Origin: Anaerolineales bacterium UBA3001
GTDB lineage: Bacteria > Chloroflexota > Anaerolineae > Anaerolineales > UBA11657
NCBI GenBank assembly: GCA_002346435.1
Contig: DDZT01000002.1
Coordinates: 1,557-30,328, forward strand
DNA length: 28,772 nt
Direction of reading: 5' to 3'
Shown: piece by piece, positions 1 to 8,118 of the stretch
How positions within the stretch are numbered: position 1 is the first letter of the stretch
How the letters are laid out: each line of letters opens with the position of its first letter
Translations under genes and position numbers: made by a program
The notes under the pieces: generated by a model
Databases searched by the model: none
The model's input: only the letters and a program-made list of their open reading frames with translations
What the model was told of the DNA's origin: nothing

Positions 1-2
1 TG

Positions 3-65
3 AAGGCACTATGTAGTGATAGGAAATCTGCAGATAAACTAAAAAAATTACAAGAAGTGATGTAG
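3..65 (+). CDS. possible C-terminal tail of an upstream gene (partial)
   Basis: One frame is open from the window edge to a TAG at 63-65 and encodes about 20 residues, rich in Lys and ending in Leu-Gln-Glu-Val-Met. It stops three bases before the ATG of the aldo/keto reductase, which matches the tight spacing elsewhere in the locus. That spacing is the only support: the piece is too short for a family call, and a 60-base open frame can occur by chance. Confidence 0.4.
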   Translation, partial: KALCSDRKSADKLKKLQEVM

Positions 66-68
66 AAA

Positions 69-1010
69 ATGCAATATAGAACTCTTGGCTCTACTAATCT
101 ATCTGTTTCCGTATTGTCGATTGGTACAGTTGAATTGGGAATGGAGTATGGGCTTCGAGCTCCTGACAATTTTGAACATCCTGATGAGAAAGAATCTATC
201 AATTTATTGCGATCCGCTATCTCATCAGGGGTAAATTTGTTTGATACTGCACCGAGTTATGGTGAAAGTGAAATTATTGTAGGTAAAGCTTTGGGTGAAC
301 AAGGCAGTTGTTACATAGCTACTAAGGTGCCAGGTTTGCAATCTAGTCAAAGCATGTCTGACCAAAATGACTATGATTGGGACATAACCAACTCAATAGA
401 GTCGAGCTTACAGAATTTACACCGTGAATATTTAGATATATTGCAGATTCATAATGCTGAAGTAAGTGATTTTGAAAACAGTAAATTCATTAGTATGTTG
501 CAGCAAGCTAAGGAGCAAAGATTGATCAATTGTATTGGGGCTACAGTATATGGTGCGGACAATGCGCTTGCGGCTATTTGTTCTGGAATAGTTGACGTAA
601 TTCAGATACCCTTAAGTGTGCTTGACCAACGACTGGTATATACAGTTTTGCCAGAAGCTATTACGGCGGATGTTGGTGTTATTGCAAGATCAGTTTTGTT
701 GAAAGGAGCTTTAACACCTCAAGCTAAATATTTACCATATGAATTGCAGCCTTTACGTGAGGCAGTGAATCGTTGTAGAAGTAAATTTGATATTTCATGG
801 GATCAGTTACCGGAATATGCTATTAGATATTGCTTAGGAGTGGTAGGTGTGCATTCAATACTTGTAGGCGTTAGATCGCAGGATGAACTCGATCATGCTT
901 TGGATGCTGTTAGATTAGGCCCATTATCCGAAACGGATATGAATTTAGCCTCTGATTTAGGACTAATGGAAGAACATCTATTGAATCCTTTTTACTGGAA
1001 CATACCTTAG
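69..1010 (+). CDS. aldo/keto reductase family protein
   Basis: A 313-residue cytoplasmic NADPH-dependent oxidoreductase with the (beta/alpha)8 aldo/keto reductase fold. The catalytic tetrad is visible: Asp59 and Tyr64 in FDTAPSYGESE, Lys86 in IATK and His128 in QIHN. The C-terminal part holds a GVRSQDEL segment typical of the cofactor-binding end. Length is normal. The ATG at 69 lies three bases after a possible upstream stop and has no strong SD. Such reductases occur in nonulosonic-acid and O-antigen loci, where they may reduce a keto-sugar. The substrate cannot be read from the sequence. Position next to the SpsF/NeuB-like genes suggests a sugar intermediate (inference). Confidence 0.9.
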   Translation: MQYRTLGSTNLSVSVLSIGTVELGMEYGLRAPDNFEHPDEKESINLLRSAISSGVNLFDTAPSYGESEIIVGKALGEQGSCYIATKVPGLQSSQSMSDQNDYDWDITNSIESSLQNLHREYLDILQIHNAEVSDFENSKFISMLQQAKEQRLINCIGATVYGADNALAAICSGIVDVIQIPLSVLDQRLVYTVLPEAITADVGVIARSVLLKGALTPQAKYLPYELQPLREAVNRCRSKFDISWDQLPEYAIRYCLGVVGVHSILVGVRSQDELDHALDAVRLGPLSETDMNLASDLGLMEEHLLNPFYWNIP

Positions 1011-1077
1011 AGGATGTATGATAGTGAATTCTGGAAATACATTTTGTACACCTATAACTTATGACATTAGTAAGTAA

Positions 1078-1093
1078 TTTCAATATATTGAAA
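1078..1093. repeat. perfect 16-bp palindrome upstream of methyltransferase gene
   Basis: TTTCAATATATTGAAA is identical to its reverse complement. It lies in the gap between the aldo/keto reductase gene and the methyltransferase gene, 83 bases before the preferred ATG. It could be a dimeric regulator operator or part of an internal promoter region, but the AT-rich composition makes a chance palindrome possible. No run of T follows, so it is not a rho-independent terminator. Confidence 0.4.
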
Positions 1094-1160
1094 GTTCATT
1101 TTAGATGAGTGATTATTGTGGTCAATTCTTTATATGTGGTATGGGACAATCAGTGAGCAT

Positions 1161-1979
1161 ATGTTGACTTTTCTGAAAGCAAAGATCCTACTAATTTTAC
1201 ACTCTATGTTTTATAGGGACCGATTGGATTCTTCCGGTGAGATGTACAGGCCTGCTGGATTAAATCTACTTACCAGTAGATTTAATCAGTATCTTATTGA
1301 AAAAGGATATTCACCCGCATGGATTTGGAGCGAGGATGATTGTCGTAGATTTTGGAGCACCGAGGTTAATCAATACGATAATTCTAACGAACCTCAGCAA
1401 TACTCATCAAAATCAACTGAACTAATTGAGTTTATGGCTAAATTTTGGGAACCACATGTTCAAAGTGAATATAAAGTTTTGGAATTAGGATGTAACGCAG
1501 GTGCTAATCTAGAAACATTAAGGTTGTTGGGTTTTACAAGGCTTGCAGGAATGGAGATCAATGCTGAAGCTGTGAAATTGATGAGCAGTGTATTTCCTGA
1601 TTTATACAGCAATATTAACGTTCATATTGGAAGTCTGGAGCATCAATTACCATTACTCACAACGGATAGTAGTGACGTTATTTTCACTATGGCAGTGCTA
1701 ATGCATGTCCATCCTAAAAGCAAAAGGATTTTTTCAGAAATGGTTCGAGTTTCCAGAAGATATATTGTCACCGTGGAACCAGAGTTTGCTAATTATGGAT
1801 ATGTTTTTGCCCGGAATTATAGTCGAATTTTTCAGAGGTTGGGATGCAAACAATTAAACTCAGTGACACTTGGGATAGATGTAACTGATGATGCAATTGC
1901 GGACTATCATGGAATTGTTCTACGTTTATTTTCTGTGCCAAATAAAAAATCAATCTCACTTAATAAGACAGAGGGTTAG
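1161..1979 (+). CDS. class I SAM-dependent methyltransferase
   Basis: A SAM-dependent methyltransferase. The SAM-binding motif I is VLELGCNAGAN, followed by an acidic end to strand 2 (GMEIN) and a post-motif SSDVIFTMAVLMHV in the motif II region. The frame is open from a TTG at 1116, giving 287 residues. In-frame ATGs lie at 1134, 1161 and 1206, none with a clear SD. I chose 1161, which gives 272 residues and begins with a short hydrophobic stretch, but the start is uncertain. The domain before motif I is about 100 residues and unassigned. It lies between the aldo/keto reductase and the SpsF fusion gene, so a sugar O- or N-methyl transfer is likely. The acceptor is unknown. Confidence 0.8.
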   Translation: MLTFLKAKILLILHSMFYRDRLDSSGEMYRPAGLNLLTSRFNQYLIEKGYSPAWIWSEDDCRRFWSTEVNQYDNSNEPQQYSSKSTELIEFMAKFWEPHVQSEYKVLELGCNAGANLETLRLLGFTRLAGMEINAEAVKLMSSVFPDLYSNINVHIGSLEHQLPLLTTDSSDVIFTMAVLMHVHPKSKRIFSEMVRVSRRYIVTVEPEFANYGYVFARNYSRIFQRLGCKQLNSVTLGIDVTDDAIADYHGIVLRLFSVPNKKSISLNKTEG

Positions 1980-1991
1980 CACCAAATTGTT

Positions 1992-4070
1992 TTGAGCGTC
2001 GTTAACCACAATTTTGACAACATAGTTTGTATAGTTCAAGCTAGGATGGGCTCAAACAGACTTCCTGGCAAGATCCTAGCTGATATTTCTGGCAAGCCAA
2101 TGCTTGGACACGTCATTGCCCAGGTGAAAGCTGCATCAACAATAAAACGGATTGTTGTAGCTACATCAGATAATTATTTAGATGATTCTATTATCAAATA
2201 TTGCGCCAGTATTGGAGTAGAATGCTTTCGTGGAAGTGAACTAGACGTACTGGATAGGTATTATCAAGCAGCTAGGTTTTACAATGCTAATCCGATTGTT
2301 CGAATTACAGGAGATTGTCCTCTAATTGATCCATCCGTAATTGACACGGTAGTAAAAAGTTTTTTTGAAAGCGGATGTGATTATGCTACAAATACATTAC
2401 GATATACCTATCCCGATGGTTTGGACACTGAAGTTTTTTCTTTTGAAGCTTTAGCTCGTGCATGGAAGGAGGCGAACAAGCAATCTGACCGTGAACATGT
2501 TACTCCCTATATTCGCACTTCTGATATATTCTCTGTTTACAACGTAGAAAATGAAGTCGATTTATCTTCGAGGAATCTACGTTGGACTGTGGATGAAGAA
2601 AGCGATTTGGATTTTGTCAGAAGTGTTTGTGATAATTTGACAGATTGTTCACCAATACTTATGAATGATATATTAGGATTGTTGGATCAGAAACCAGATC
2701 TTTTGAATAGTAATAGTGGAGCTATTATGAATGAAGGATATTACAAATCATTGTATTCTCAAGCAATAGCAAAAGCGGCACCAAGACTGTGTTTGGATCA
2801 ATCAGAAAAGTGGTTTGCTAGATCAAATAAAACAATTCCAGGTAGTTCACAAACCTTTAGTAAAGGTTACACACAGTATGTTCAGGGCGTATCACCTGTA
2901 TTTCTTAAGAGTGGTGCAGGTTGTCTGGTTTGGGATGTTGATGGTAACGAATATATTGATTATGTGCAAGGATTATTGCCAAACATACTTGGTTATGCAA
3001 ACCATGAAGTAAATTTAGCTGTAACTCAGCAAATTGCTGAAGGACATAGTTTTTCACTGCCGCATCCATTAGAAATAGAGTTAGCGGAACAGCTTGTGGA
3101 TTTGGTTCCTTGTGCTGAAATGGTTCGTTTTGGTAAGAATGGTTCTGATGCTACATCTGGTGCAGTACGGGCTGCTCGAGCTTTTACGGGTAGAGATAGA
3201 ATAGCTTGCTGTGGTTATCATGGCTGGCAAGATTGGTATGTCGGAACTACAACCCGCAATTCAGGAGTTCCTGAAGTGGTTCAATCTCTTACACAGAAGT
3301 TCGACTACAATGACTTGGACTCATTGTCTACATTATTAGAAAAACATCCTGGGGAATTTGCGGCAGTCATCATGGAGCCTGTCAACTTTGTAGAGCCAGA
3401 CCCAGGTTACTTAGAGGGTGTAAAGGAGTTAACGCAACTTCACGGTGCGTTGCTAATTTTTGATGAGATTTGTAGCGGATTTCATTTTGGTTTGGGCGGT
3501 GCACAAAAGTTTTACGGGGTTATTCCTGATTTAGCCTGTTTCGGCAAAGCTATGGGGAATGGGTTTCCCATATCATGTATTCTTGGAAAAGCAGAAGTAA
3601 TGACTGTGTTTGAAGAAATATTTTTTAGCTTTACGATGGGCGGAGAAATAGCATCCATTGCTGCCGCACTCAAAGTAATAGATATTCTTAAAACTACTGA
3701 CGCTTTGGAGACTATAAAGTCTAATGGCAAGAAACTGCAGGATGGACTTAATGTTATGTCTAGCGAAGCTGGTTTGCAGGATTGTATCAAGTGTGTGGGT
3801 CACCCTAGCTGGTCTCTTATTCGTTTTTCAGACATTGCTGATTGTGAGAGTGCAGTTATTAGAACCTTGTTCATTCAAGAATTAAATAAGAGAGGCATTT
3901 TGTCGCTTGGAGCTCACAACATGAGCACATCGCATGGTAATGCTCATATAGAGCAAACTCTTCACACATATGCTAATGTTCTCAAGACAATTTCAGGTTG
4001 GCTTAATGAAACTCAACCGGAGTCTTTTCTAGAAGGTCCAATAATTCGACCTGTATTTCAAGCTCGATGA
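1992..4070 (+). CDS. fusion: SpsF-type cytidylyltransferase + class III aminotransferase
   Basis: A 692-residue two-domain enzyme. Residues 10-235 are an SpsF/COG1861-type nucleotidyltransferase: IVQARMGSNRLPGK (14-27) is the nucleotide-binding signature, RITGDCPLID (104-113) the metal-binding region and SDREHVTPYI a later conserved block. Residues 250-692 are a class III PLP aminotransferase of the glutamate-1-semialdehyde aminomutase type: GSDATSGAVRAAR, HGWQDWY, DEICSGF and the PLP lysine Lys519 in CFGKAMGNG. The first half probably activates a nonulosonic or related acid as its CMP derivative. The second half would aminate a sugar aldehyde or ketone. Both domains look intact. The start is TTG without a good SD, 12 bases after the preceding stop. 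Confidence 0.88.
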   Translation: MSVVNHNFDNIVCIVQARMGSNRLPGKILADISGKPMLGHVIAQVKAASTIKRIVVATSDNYLDDSIIKYCASIGVECFRGSELDVLDRYYQAARFYNANPIVRITGDCPLIDPSVIDTVVKSFFESGCDYATNTLRYTYPDGLDTEVFSFEALARAWKEANKQSDREHVTPYIRTSDIFSVYNVENEVDLSSRNLRWTVDEESDLDFVRSVCDNLTDCSPILMNDILGLLDQKPDLLNSNSGAIMNEGYYKSLYSQAIAKAAPRLCLDQSEKWFARSNKTIPGSSQTFSKGYTQYVQGVSPVFLKSGAGCLVWDVDGNEYIDYVQGLLPNILGYANHEVNLAVTQQIAEGHSFSLPHPLEIELAEQLVDLVPCAEMVRFGKNGSDATSGAVRAARAFTGRDRIACCGYHGWQDWYVGTTTRNSGVPEVVQSLTQKFDYNDLDSLSTLLEKHPGEFAAVIMEPVNFVEPDPGYLEGVKELTQLHGALLIFDEICSGFHFGLGGAQKFYGVIPDLACFGKAMGNGFPISCILGKAEVMTVFEEIFFSFTMGGEIASIAAALKVIDILKTTDALETIKSNGKKLQDGLNVMSSEAGLQDCIKCVGHPSWSLIRFSDIADCESAVIRTLFIQELNKRGILSLGAHNMSTSHGNAHIEQTLHTYANVLKTISGWLNETQPESFLEGPIIRPVFQAR

Positions 4071-4167
4071 TCATCACAGAAACTATTACTGATTGTGACT
4101 AAATTTGTTTAGGATATTTATGCAACTTGTTATGCGGGTGATAGTTCTAGTTGATCAGGGATAAACC

Positions 4168-4171
4168 AAGG
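4168..4171 (+). promoter_or_regulatory. Shine-Dalgarno AAGG for the NeuB-like gene
   Basis: AAGG lies six bases before the ATG at 4178. It supports this start even though the conserved synthase domain begins only around residue 28. The 107-base gap that contains it shows no clear terminator or sigma-70 promoter. Confidence 0.5.
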
Positions 4172-4177
4172 TAAGTT

Positions 4178-5308
4178 ATGCAATCCAACGATATTTCGAC
4201 TAATAGGAATCCATTTAACCCAATTGATATAGCTGATACATCCATTGGCATAGGGTCCGACTGTTTTGTGATAGCAGAAATAGGTTCTAACCATGACGGA
4301 GAATTGTGGAGAGCGAAACAGCTAATTGATATAGCAGCGAATGCTAAATGTGATGCGGTCAAAATACAAATTCCACTTGCTGCTGAATGTTATCCTCCAA
4401 AGACAAAATATGGAGTGTTTTATGGTGACGAAGAAATTTCTGAGGTAATACGTAGGAATGAAATTCCTAATGAATGGGTGCCGCAATTAAAGAGATATGC
4501 TCATGATAATGGTTTATTGTTAGGCGCATCTGCTGATGGATTTATTGGTTTACAGGCTATGATTCAAGGCGGTGTAGATTTCGTAAAGATCCCTTCATTT
4601 ACTATATCTCATATTCCATTACTGAGAGAGGTAACATTACAAGGTTTGCCTGTATTGATAAGTACTGGTGTACATACATTGGGTCAGGTAGAAGAAGCTT
4701 TAGTTGCTTTAGACGAGAGTCAGGTAGGTTTGTTACACTGTGTATCAGCATATCCCACAGAAATAAATGAGGTACATCTATCAAACATACATCTTTACAA
4801 ACAGGCATTCTCAGTTCCTGTAGGGTTCTCTGATCATTCTATTGATCCGATTGCAGCTCCAGGTCTTGCCGTAGCAATAGGGGCAGATATTGTGGAAAAA
4901 CATTTTACATATGACAGGAGTGCCAAAGGAACAGATCATTTTTTTGCTATTGAGCCGGACGAGTTAATAGCTATGGTTGATCAGATTAGAAAAATAGAAA
5001 ATGACGATGAATATAAACAAAGAATTCTTAATGGTCCAGATACCAATAATTTACTTGGACATATTAGGGCAGGGATATATGATGCAGAACTACCTTTTCA
5101 CAAACCTACAAGGACTGGAATATACTTTTTGCGAGATGTAGAAGTGGGTGATGTTTTGAATGAGAATGATGTTAGAGTTTTTCGTTGTGCTGATACTGAA
5201 CCGGGTTTGCACCCACGTTATCTAGATGTTGTGGTGGGAGCACGGGTGGTGCGAAACGCAAAACAATTTGAATCATTGTCATGGGCACATTTGATTGATC
5301 ACAAGTGA
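4178..5308 (+). CDS. NeuB/SpsE-family nonulosonic acid synthase
   Basis: A 376-residue phosphoenolpyruvate-condensing synthase of the sialic/pseudaminic/legionaminic acid family. The TIM-barrel part shows VIAEIGSNHDG (31-41), DAVKIQ, a KIPS block, ISTGVHTL, LLHCVSAYPT and GFSDHS, with EKHFTYDR (240-247). His220 and His242 match the metal-binding histidines of NeuB. Residues 310-376 form the C-terminal SAF/antifreeze-like domain. The usual STPF motif is replaced by ASAD at 117-120, so the accepted sugar may differ from ManNAc or 6-deoxy-AltdiNAc. It probably joins PEP to a hexose freed by the PseG-like hydrolase at 11533. Which nonulosonic acid results cannot be decided here. Confidence 0.92.
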   Translation: MQSNDISTNRNPFNPIDIADTSIGIGSDCFVIAEIGSNHDGELWRAKQLIDIAANAKCDAVKIQIPLAAECYPPKTKYGVFYGDEEISEVIRRNEIPNEWVPQLKRYAHDNGLLLGASADGFIGLQAMIQGGVDFVKIPSFTISHIPLLREVTLQGLPVLISTGVHTLGQVEEALVALDESQVGLLHCVSAYPTEINEVHLSNIHLYKQAFSVPVGFSDHSIDPIAAPGLAVAIGADIVEKHFTYDRSAKGTDHFFAIEPDELIAMVDQIRKIENDDEYKQRILNGPDTNNLLGHIRAGIYDAELPFHKPTRTGIYFLRDVEVGDVLNENDVRVFRCADTEPGLHPRYLDVVVGARVVRNAKQFESLSWAHLIDHK

Positions 5309-5312
5309 CATA

Positions 5313-6221
5313 ATGAAAATAGTTTTTTTTGGAAATCATATATATGGATATTGCTCTCTTACAGAGATGATTAGCAACCAAATTATCCCTGATTTGGTAG
5401 TGACAAATATACCTCGCAAGCATGAACTTGTGTGGTATCCATCTGTAGCAGAATTGGCATCTAGTAATAATGTTGAGCTAATTAGACATAACCGAATTGA
5501 CTCCAGTGAAGAAATAATCACAGCTATTGCAGATGTCATGCCAGATTTGATTGTTGTTTCTTCATACAGAAATATTATTCCAGACAATATATTAAAAATT
5601 GCTAGATTAGGTGCTATTAATCTGCATATGGCTCCATTGCCAAAATATCGAGGGGCTCATCCGGAAAATTGGGCACTAATTAATGGAGAAGATTGGATGG
5701 GTTATACAGTGCATTATTTGGATTCTGGGATAGACACAGGTGACATAATTGCTCAAGATAGAGTTCGGATTTTACCGGAAGATGATATTTTATCTTTGAC
5801 CTATAAAATTTCCGAAGCAGCTCCAAAGATGCTTATTGAAGTTATAAATGATATTGGTGTCGGTCATATTATAAGGAAAACACAAGATGAATCTCAAGCA
5901 ACTTACTATCCTCCAAGAAAACCGTCAGATGGTTTAATTGACTGGTCTATGCAAGATACCGATATTCAAAATCTTATTAGAGCATTGACTAGACCATATC
6001 CTGGGGCTTATACGATTATTTCTGGCTATAAATTGATGGTTTGGCGTTCAAGGCTTGTGAATGGAGTAAATACAATATGCGAACCTGGCCAAATTATTGA
6101 ACAGTCTTCCAGTGGTATTCTCGTTGGTACTGGAAGCAAGCCAATATTGCTCACAGACTTTATCTGGCATGGTGGAGAATTACCAGACAATTTAATCGGA
6201 GAAACAATTGGTAGTGAGTAA
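5313..6221 (+). CDS. sugar N-formyltransferase (Fmt/ArnA-like)
   Basis: About 302 residues, with the N10-formyltetrahydrofolate-dependent formyltransferase fold. The catalytic triad is visible: Asn103 and His105 in INLHMAPLPKYRG, and Asp141 in DSGIDTGD. Residues from about 200 resemble the C-terminal OB-like domain. The ATG at 5313 is preferred to a TTG at 5295 because the Rossmann start MKIVFFGNH follows at once and this avoids overlap with the synthase gene. The protein lacks features expected of a housekeeping Met-tRNA formyltransferase context and sits between a NeuB-like synthase and a DegT aminotransferase. N-formylation of an amino sugar is therefore the likely reaction, for example at the position acetylated by PseH in the pseudaminate route (inference). 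Confidence 0.88.
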   Translation: MKIVFFGNHIYGYCSLTEMISNQIIPDLVVTNIPRKHELVWYPSVAELASSNNVELIRHNRIDSSEEIITAIADVMPDLIVVSSYRNIIPDNILKIARLGAINLHMAPLPKYRGAHPENWALINGEDWMGYTVHYLDSGIDTGDIIAQDRVRILPEDDILSLTYKISEAAPKMLIEVINDIGVGHIIRKTQDESQATYYPPRKPSDGLIDWSMQDTDIQNLIRALTRPYPGAYTIISGYKLMVWRSRLVNGVNTICEPGQIIEQSSSGILVGTGSKPILLTDFIWHGGELPDNLIGETIGSE

Positions 6222-7311
6222 CGTTATTCCCCACAATTGTCCAAGTATTTTGCCTGAGGATACTATGGCAGTGAGCGAAGCAATTAGTACTAAGTGGTTG
6301 ACGCAAGGACCTTTAGTATCAAAATTTGAAGATGCATTATGTCGATATCTAGCTAACAATAACAGGGAAAATCATCTTAGAGGGGCAGCAGTGTCGAGTG
6401 GCTCAGCGGCATTGTTCTTGGCTTTCAAAGCTCTTGAAATTGGTAATGGGGATGAAGTTCTAGTCCCTACTTACGCTTGTTCTTCACTGCTTAATGCCGT
6501 GCATTTGGTAGGAGCTACACCAATAATTCTAGATATATCAGATACTGACTTTAATCCCACGGTGGATATGGTATCCAAGAAAATTACTGATAATACGCGC
6601 GCTTTGGTTCTAACCCATACATTTGGTGTGCCGACTGACACAATGGCGTTTAAGGAGTTGGGTATCAGAGTAATTGAAGATTGTGCTCAATCTATAGGTG
6701 CTAAATATAGAGGTGAAAATGTTGGTCGATTAGGAGACATTGCAACATTTTCTTTTTTTGCTACTAAGATGATCACCACTGGTCATGGAGGCATGGTAGT
6801 CTCGGATGATACGACTCTTGTTGAGCGTGTTCGCGACTACTGCAATTACGATGGAGGGAAAGAATATTATCCTCGATTTAATTTTCAAATGACTGATTTT
6901 CAAGCAGCGTTAGGTTTATCTCAACTTGACCGTTTGTCTGGCTTTATCGCTAAACGTCTTAGTTGTACTGGAAGGTATGAAAGTGCACTAGGCGAAAAAA
7001 ATAGTTTTATGCGACAGACAGCAGTGGGCCCTGGCTTGGCTAATGGATATCGGTTTGCGTTGAAACTGGGATCAAATCTGGCAAATGCCGAGAAATTGAT
7101 GTTAGACAAAGGCATAACGTGTATTCGGCCGATAATACCCGAGGAACTTCTTCATCGATGTTTAGACTTGTCTCCTTCGGATTTTCCGTGTGCTGAGTCA
7201 GTCGCAGCCAACACTTTGTCTTTCCCTATTTTTCCTTCACTGTCTGAAGATCAAATAATCAGGATAGTTGATGGTCTAACAGAGTTAAAGGACTCAATAG
7301 ATTCCAAATAA
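6208..7311 (+). CDS. DegT/DnrJ/EryC1/StrS-family sugar aminotransferase
   Basis: A 367-residue PLP enzyme that transaminates nucleotide-linked keto-sugars. Motifs: SSGSAALFLA for phosphate binding, GDEVLVPTYACSS, VIEDCAQSIGA (Asp158 and Gln161) and the PLP lysine Lys187 in FFATKMITTGHGG. The start overlaps the formyltransferase gene by 14 bases. TTG at 6208 and GTG at 6214 are equally possible. In a nonulosonic-acid pathway it would fill the role of PseC/LegC/SpsC, supplying the 4-amino group that the neighbouring formyltransferase could use. It is generic enough that other amino sugars, such as perosamine- or viosamine-like ones, are possible. Confidence 0.92.
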   Translation: MVVSNVIPHNCPSILPEDTMAVSEAISTKWLTQGPLVSKFEDALCRYLANNNRENHLRGAAVSSGSAALFLAFKALEIGNGDEVLVPTYACSSLLNAVHLVGATPIILDISDTDFNPTVDMVSKKITDNTRALVLTHTFGVPTDTMAFKELGIRVIEDCAQSIGAKYRGENVGRLGDIATFSFFATKMITTGHGGMVVSDDTTLVERVRDYCNYDGGKEYYPRFNFQMTDFQAALGLSQLDRLSGFIAKRLSCTGRYESALGEKNSFMRQTAVGPGLANGYRFALKLGSNLANAEKLMLDKGITCIRPIIPEELLHRCLDLSPSDFPCAESVAANTLSFPIFPSLSEDQIIRIVDGLTELKDSIDSK

Positions 7312-7338
7312 TACACAAGATCAAACGCCGATTACCTG

Positions 7339-7358
7339 CCATACAGTTATTTGTATGG
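7339..7358. repeat. 7-bp inverted repeat (hairpin) before WbqC gene
   Basis: CCATACA at 7339-7345 pairs with TGTATGG at 7352-7358 around a six-base loop. It lies in the 89-base gap between the DegT aminotransferase and the WbqC-family gene. No T-run follows, so it is not a normal rho-independent terminator. It may be a weak RNA hairpin or a chance repeat. Confidence 0.35.
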
Positions 7359-7400
7359 AAAGATGAGCTTTAGACTCTTACTAAAAGTGCTTCGATCAAC

Positions 7401-8114
7401 ATGATTTTGACCGCGCAGCAGCCAGCTTATTTGCCATGGATAGGACTTTTTCATAAGATAAGTCTCGCAGACTCATTCTGTTATATGGATGATGTGCAAT
7501 ATCAGGTAAATGACTTCAACAATAGAAATAAGATCAAAGGACCCAATGGTGCTTTTTGGTTGACTGTTCCAATTTATAGGAAGGATCATCTAAATTTAAA
7601 GATTAAGGAAACAAAAATAGTTGACAATCAGCCGTGGCAGAGTAAGCATTGGAAGTCTTTACTATCATGCTATAGCAAAGCTCCTTTCTTTTCACTGTAT
7701 GCTGATTTTCTTGAGGATGTTTATCAACGTGATTGGACATATCTCAGTGACTTAAATGACCATTGCATGAAGTTTTTTTTGGATATGCTCGGCATCAAGG
7801 TTGAGTATCACAAAATGTCTAATCTTAATATCTTGACTAAGAAATCTGATTTGGTGCTAGATATGTGTTTGAAATTAAATGCGTCTACATTTATTTTCGG
7901 GAAATTAGGTCGAGATTATGCTGACGCTAGTAAATTCGAAGATAGTAATATAAAAGTAGTTTTCCAAGACTATTGTCATCCTAAATACTCTCAACTTTTT
8001 GGGGAATTCGAGTCACATCTTTCAATTATTGATTTGTTGTTTAATTGTGGTCCTAATAGTATGGAAGTACTTATGTCTGGCAACTTAACCAGAGACAAGA
8101 TTATTGGCTCATAG
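7401..8114 (+). CDS. WbqC-family protein
   Basis: A 237-residue protein with clear family marks: AQQPAYLPWIGLFHKI at the N-terminus, ADSFCYMDDVQYQ, NNRNKIKG, FWLTVPI, and a late block with FQDYCHPKYSQLFGEF and LSIIDLLFNCG. No signal peptide or membrane segment is seen. The family occurs in O-antigen, capsule and some secondary-metabolite loci. I know of no firmly established reaction, so none is assigned. An ATG at 7401 without SD follows an 89-base gap, so it may start a new transcription unit. It ends four bases before the SDR epimerase gene, which suggests joint expression. Confidence 0.9.
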   Translation: MILTAQQPAYLPWIGLFHKISLADSFCYMDDVQYQVNDFNNRNKIKGPNGAFWLTVPIYRKDHLNLKIKETKIVDNQPWQSKHWKSLLSCYSKAPFFSLYADFLEDVYQRDWTYLSDLNDHCMKFFLDMLGIKVEYHKMSNLNILTKKSDLVLDMCLKLNASTFIFGKLGRDYADASKFEDSNIKVVFQDYCHPKYSQLFGEFESHLSIIDLLFNCGPNSMEVLMSGNLTRDKIIGS

Positions 8115-8118
8115 AACT

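Noticed and set aside
3512..3803. Open frames on the minus strand within the aminotransferase half of the fusion gene
   Set aside because: They lie opposite a gene with full family motifs and show no recognisable motif of their own.
5313..6221. Housekeeping methionyl-tRNA formyltransferase
   Set aside because: The fold and catalytic residues are shared, but the neighbours are sugar enzymes and no def or tRNA-related gene is near.
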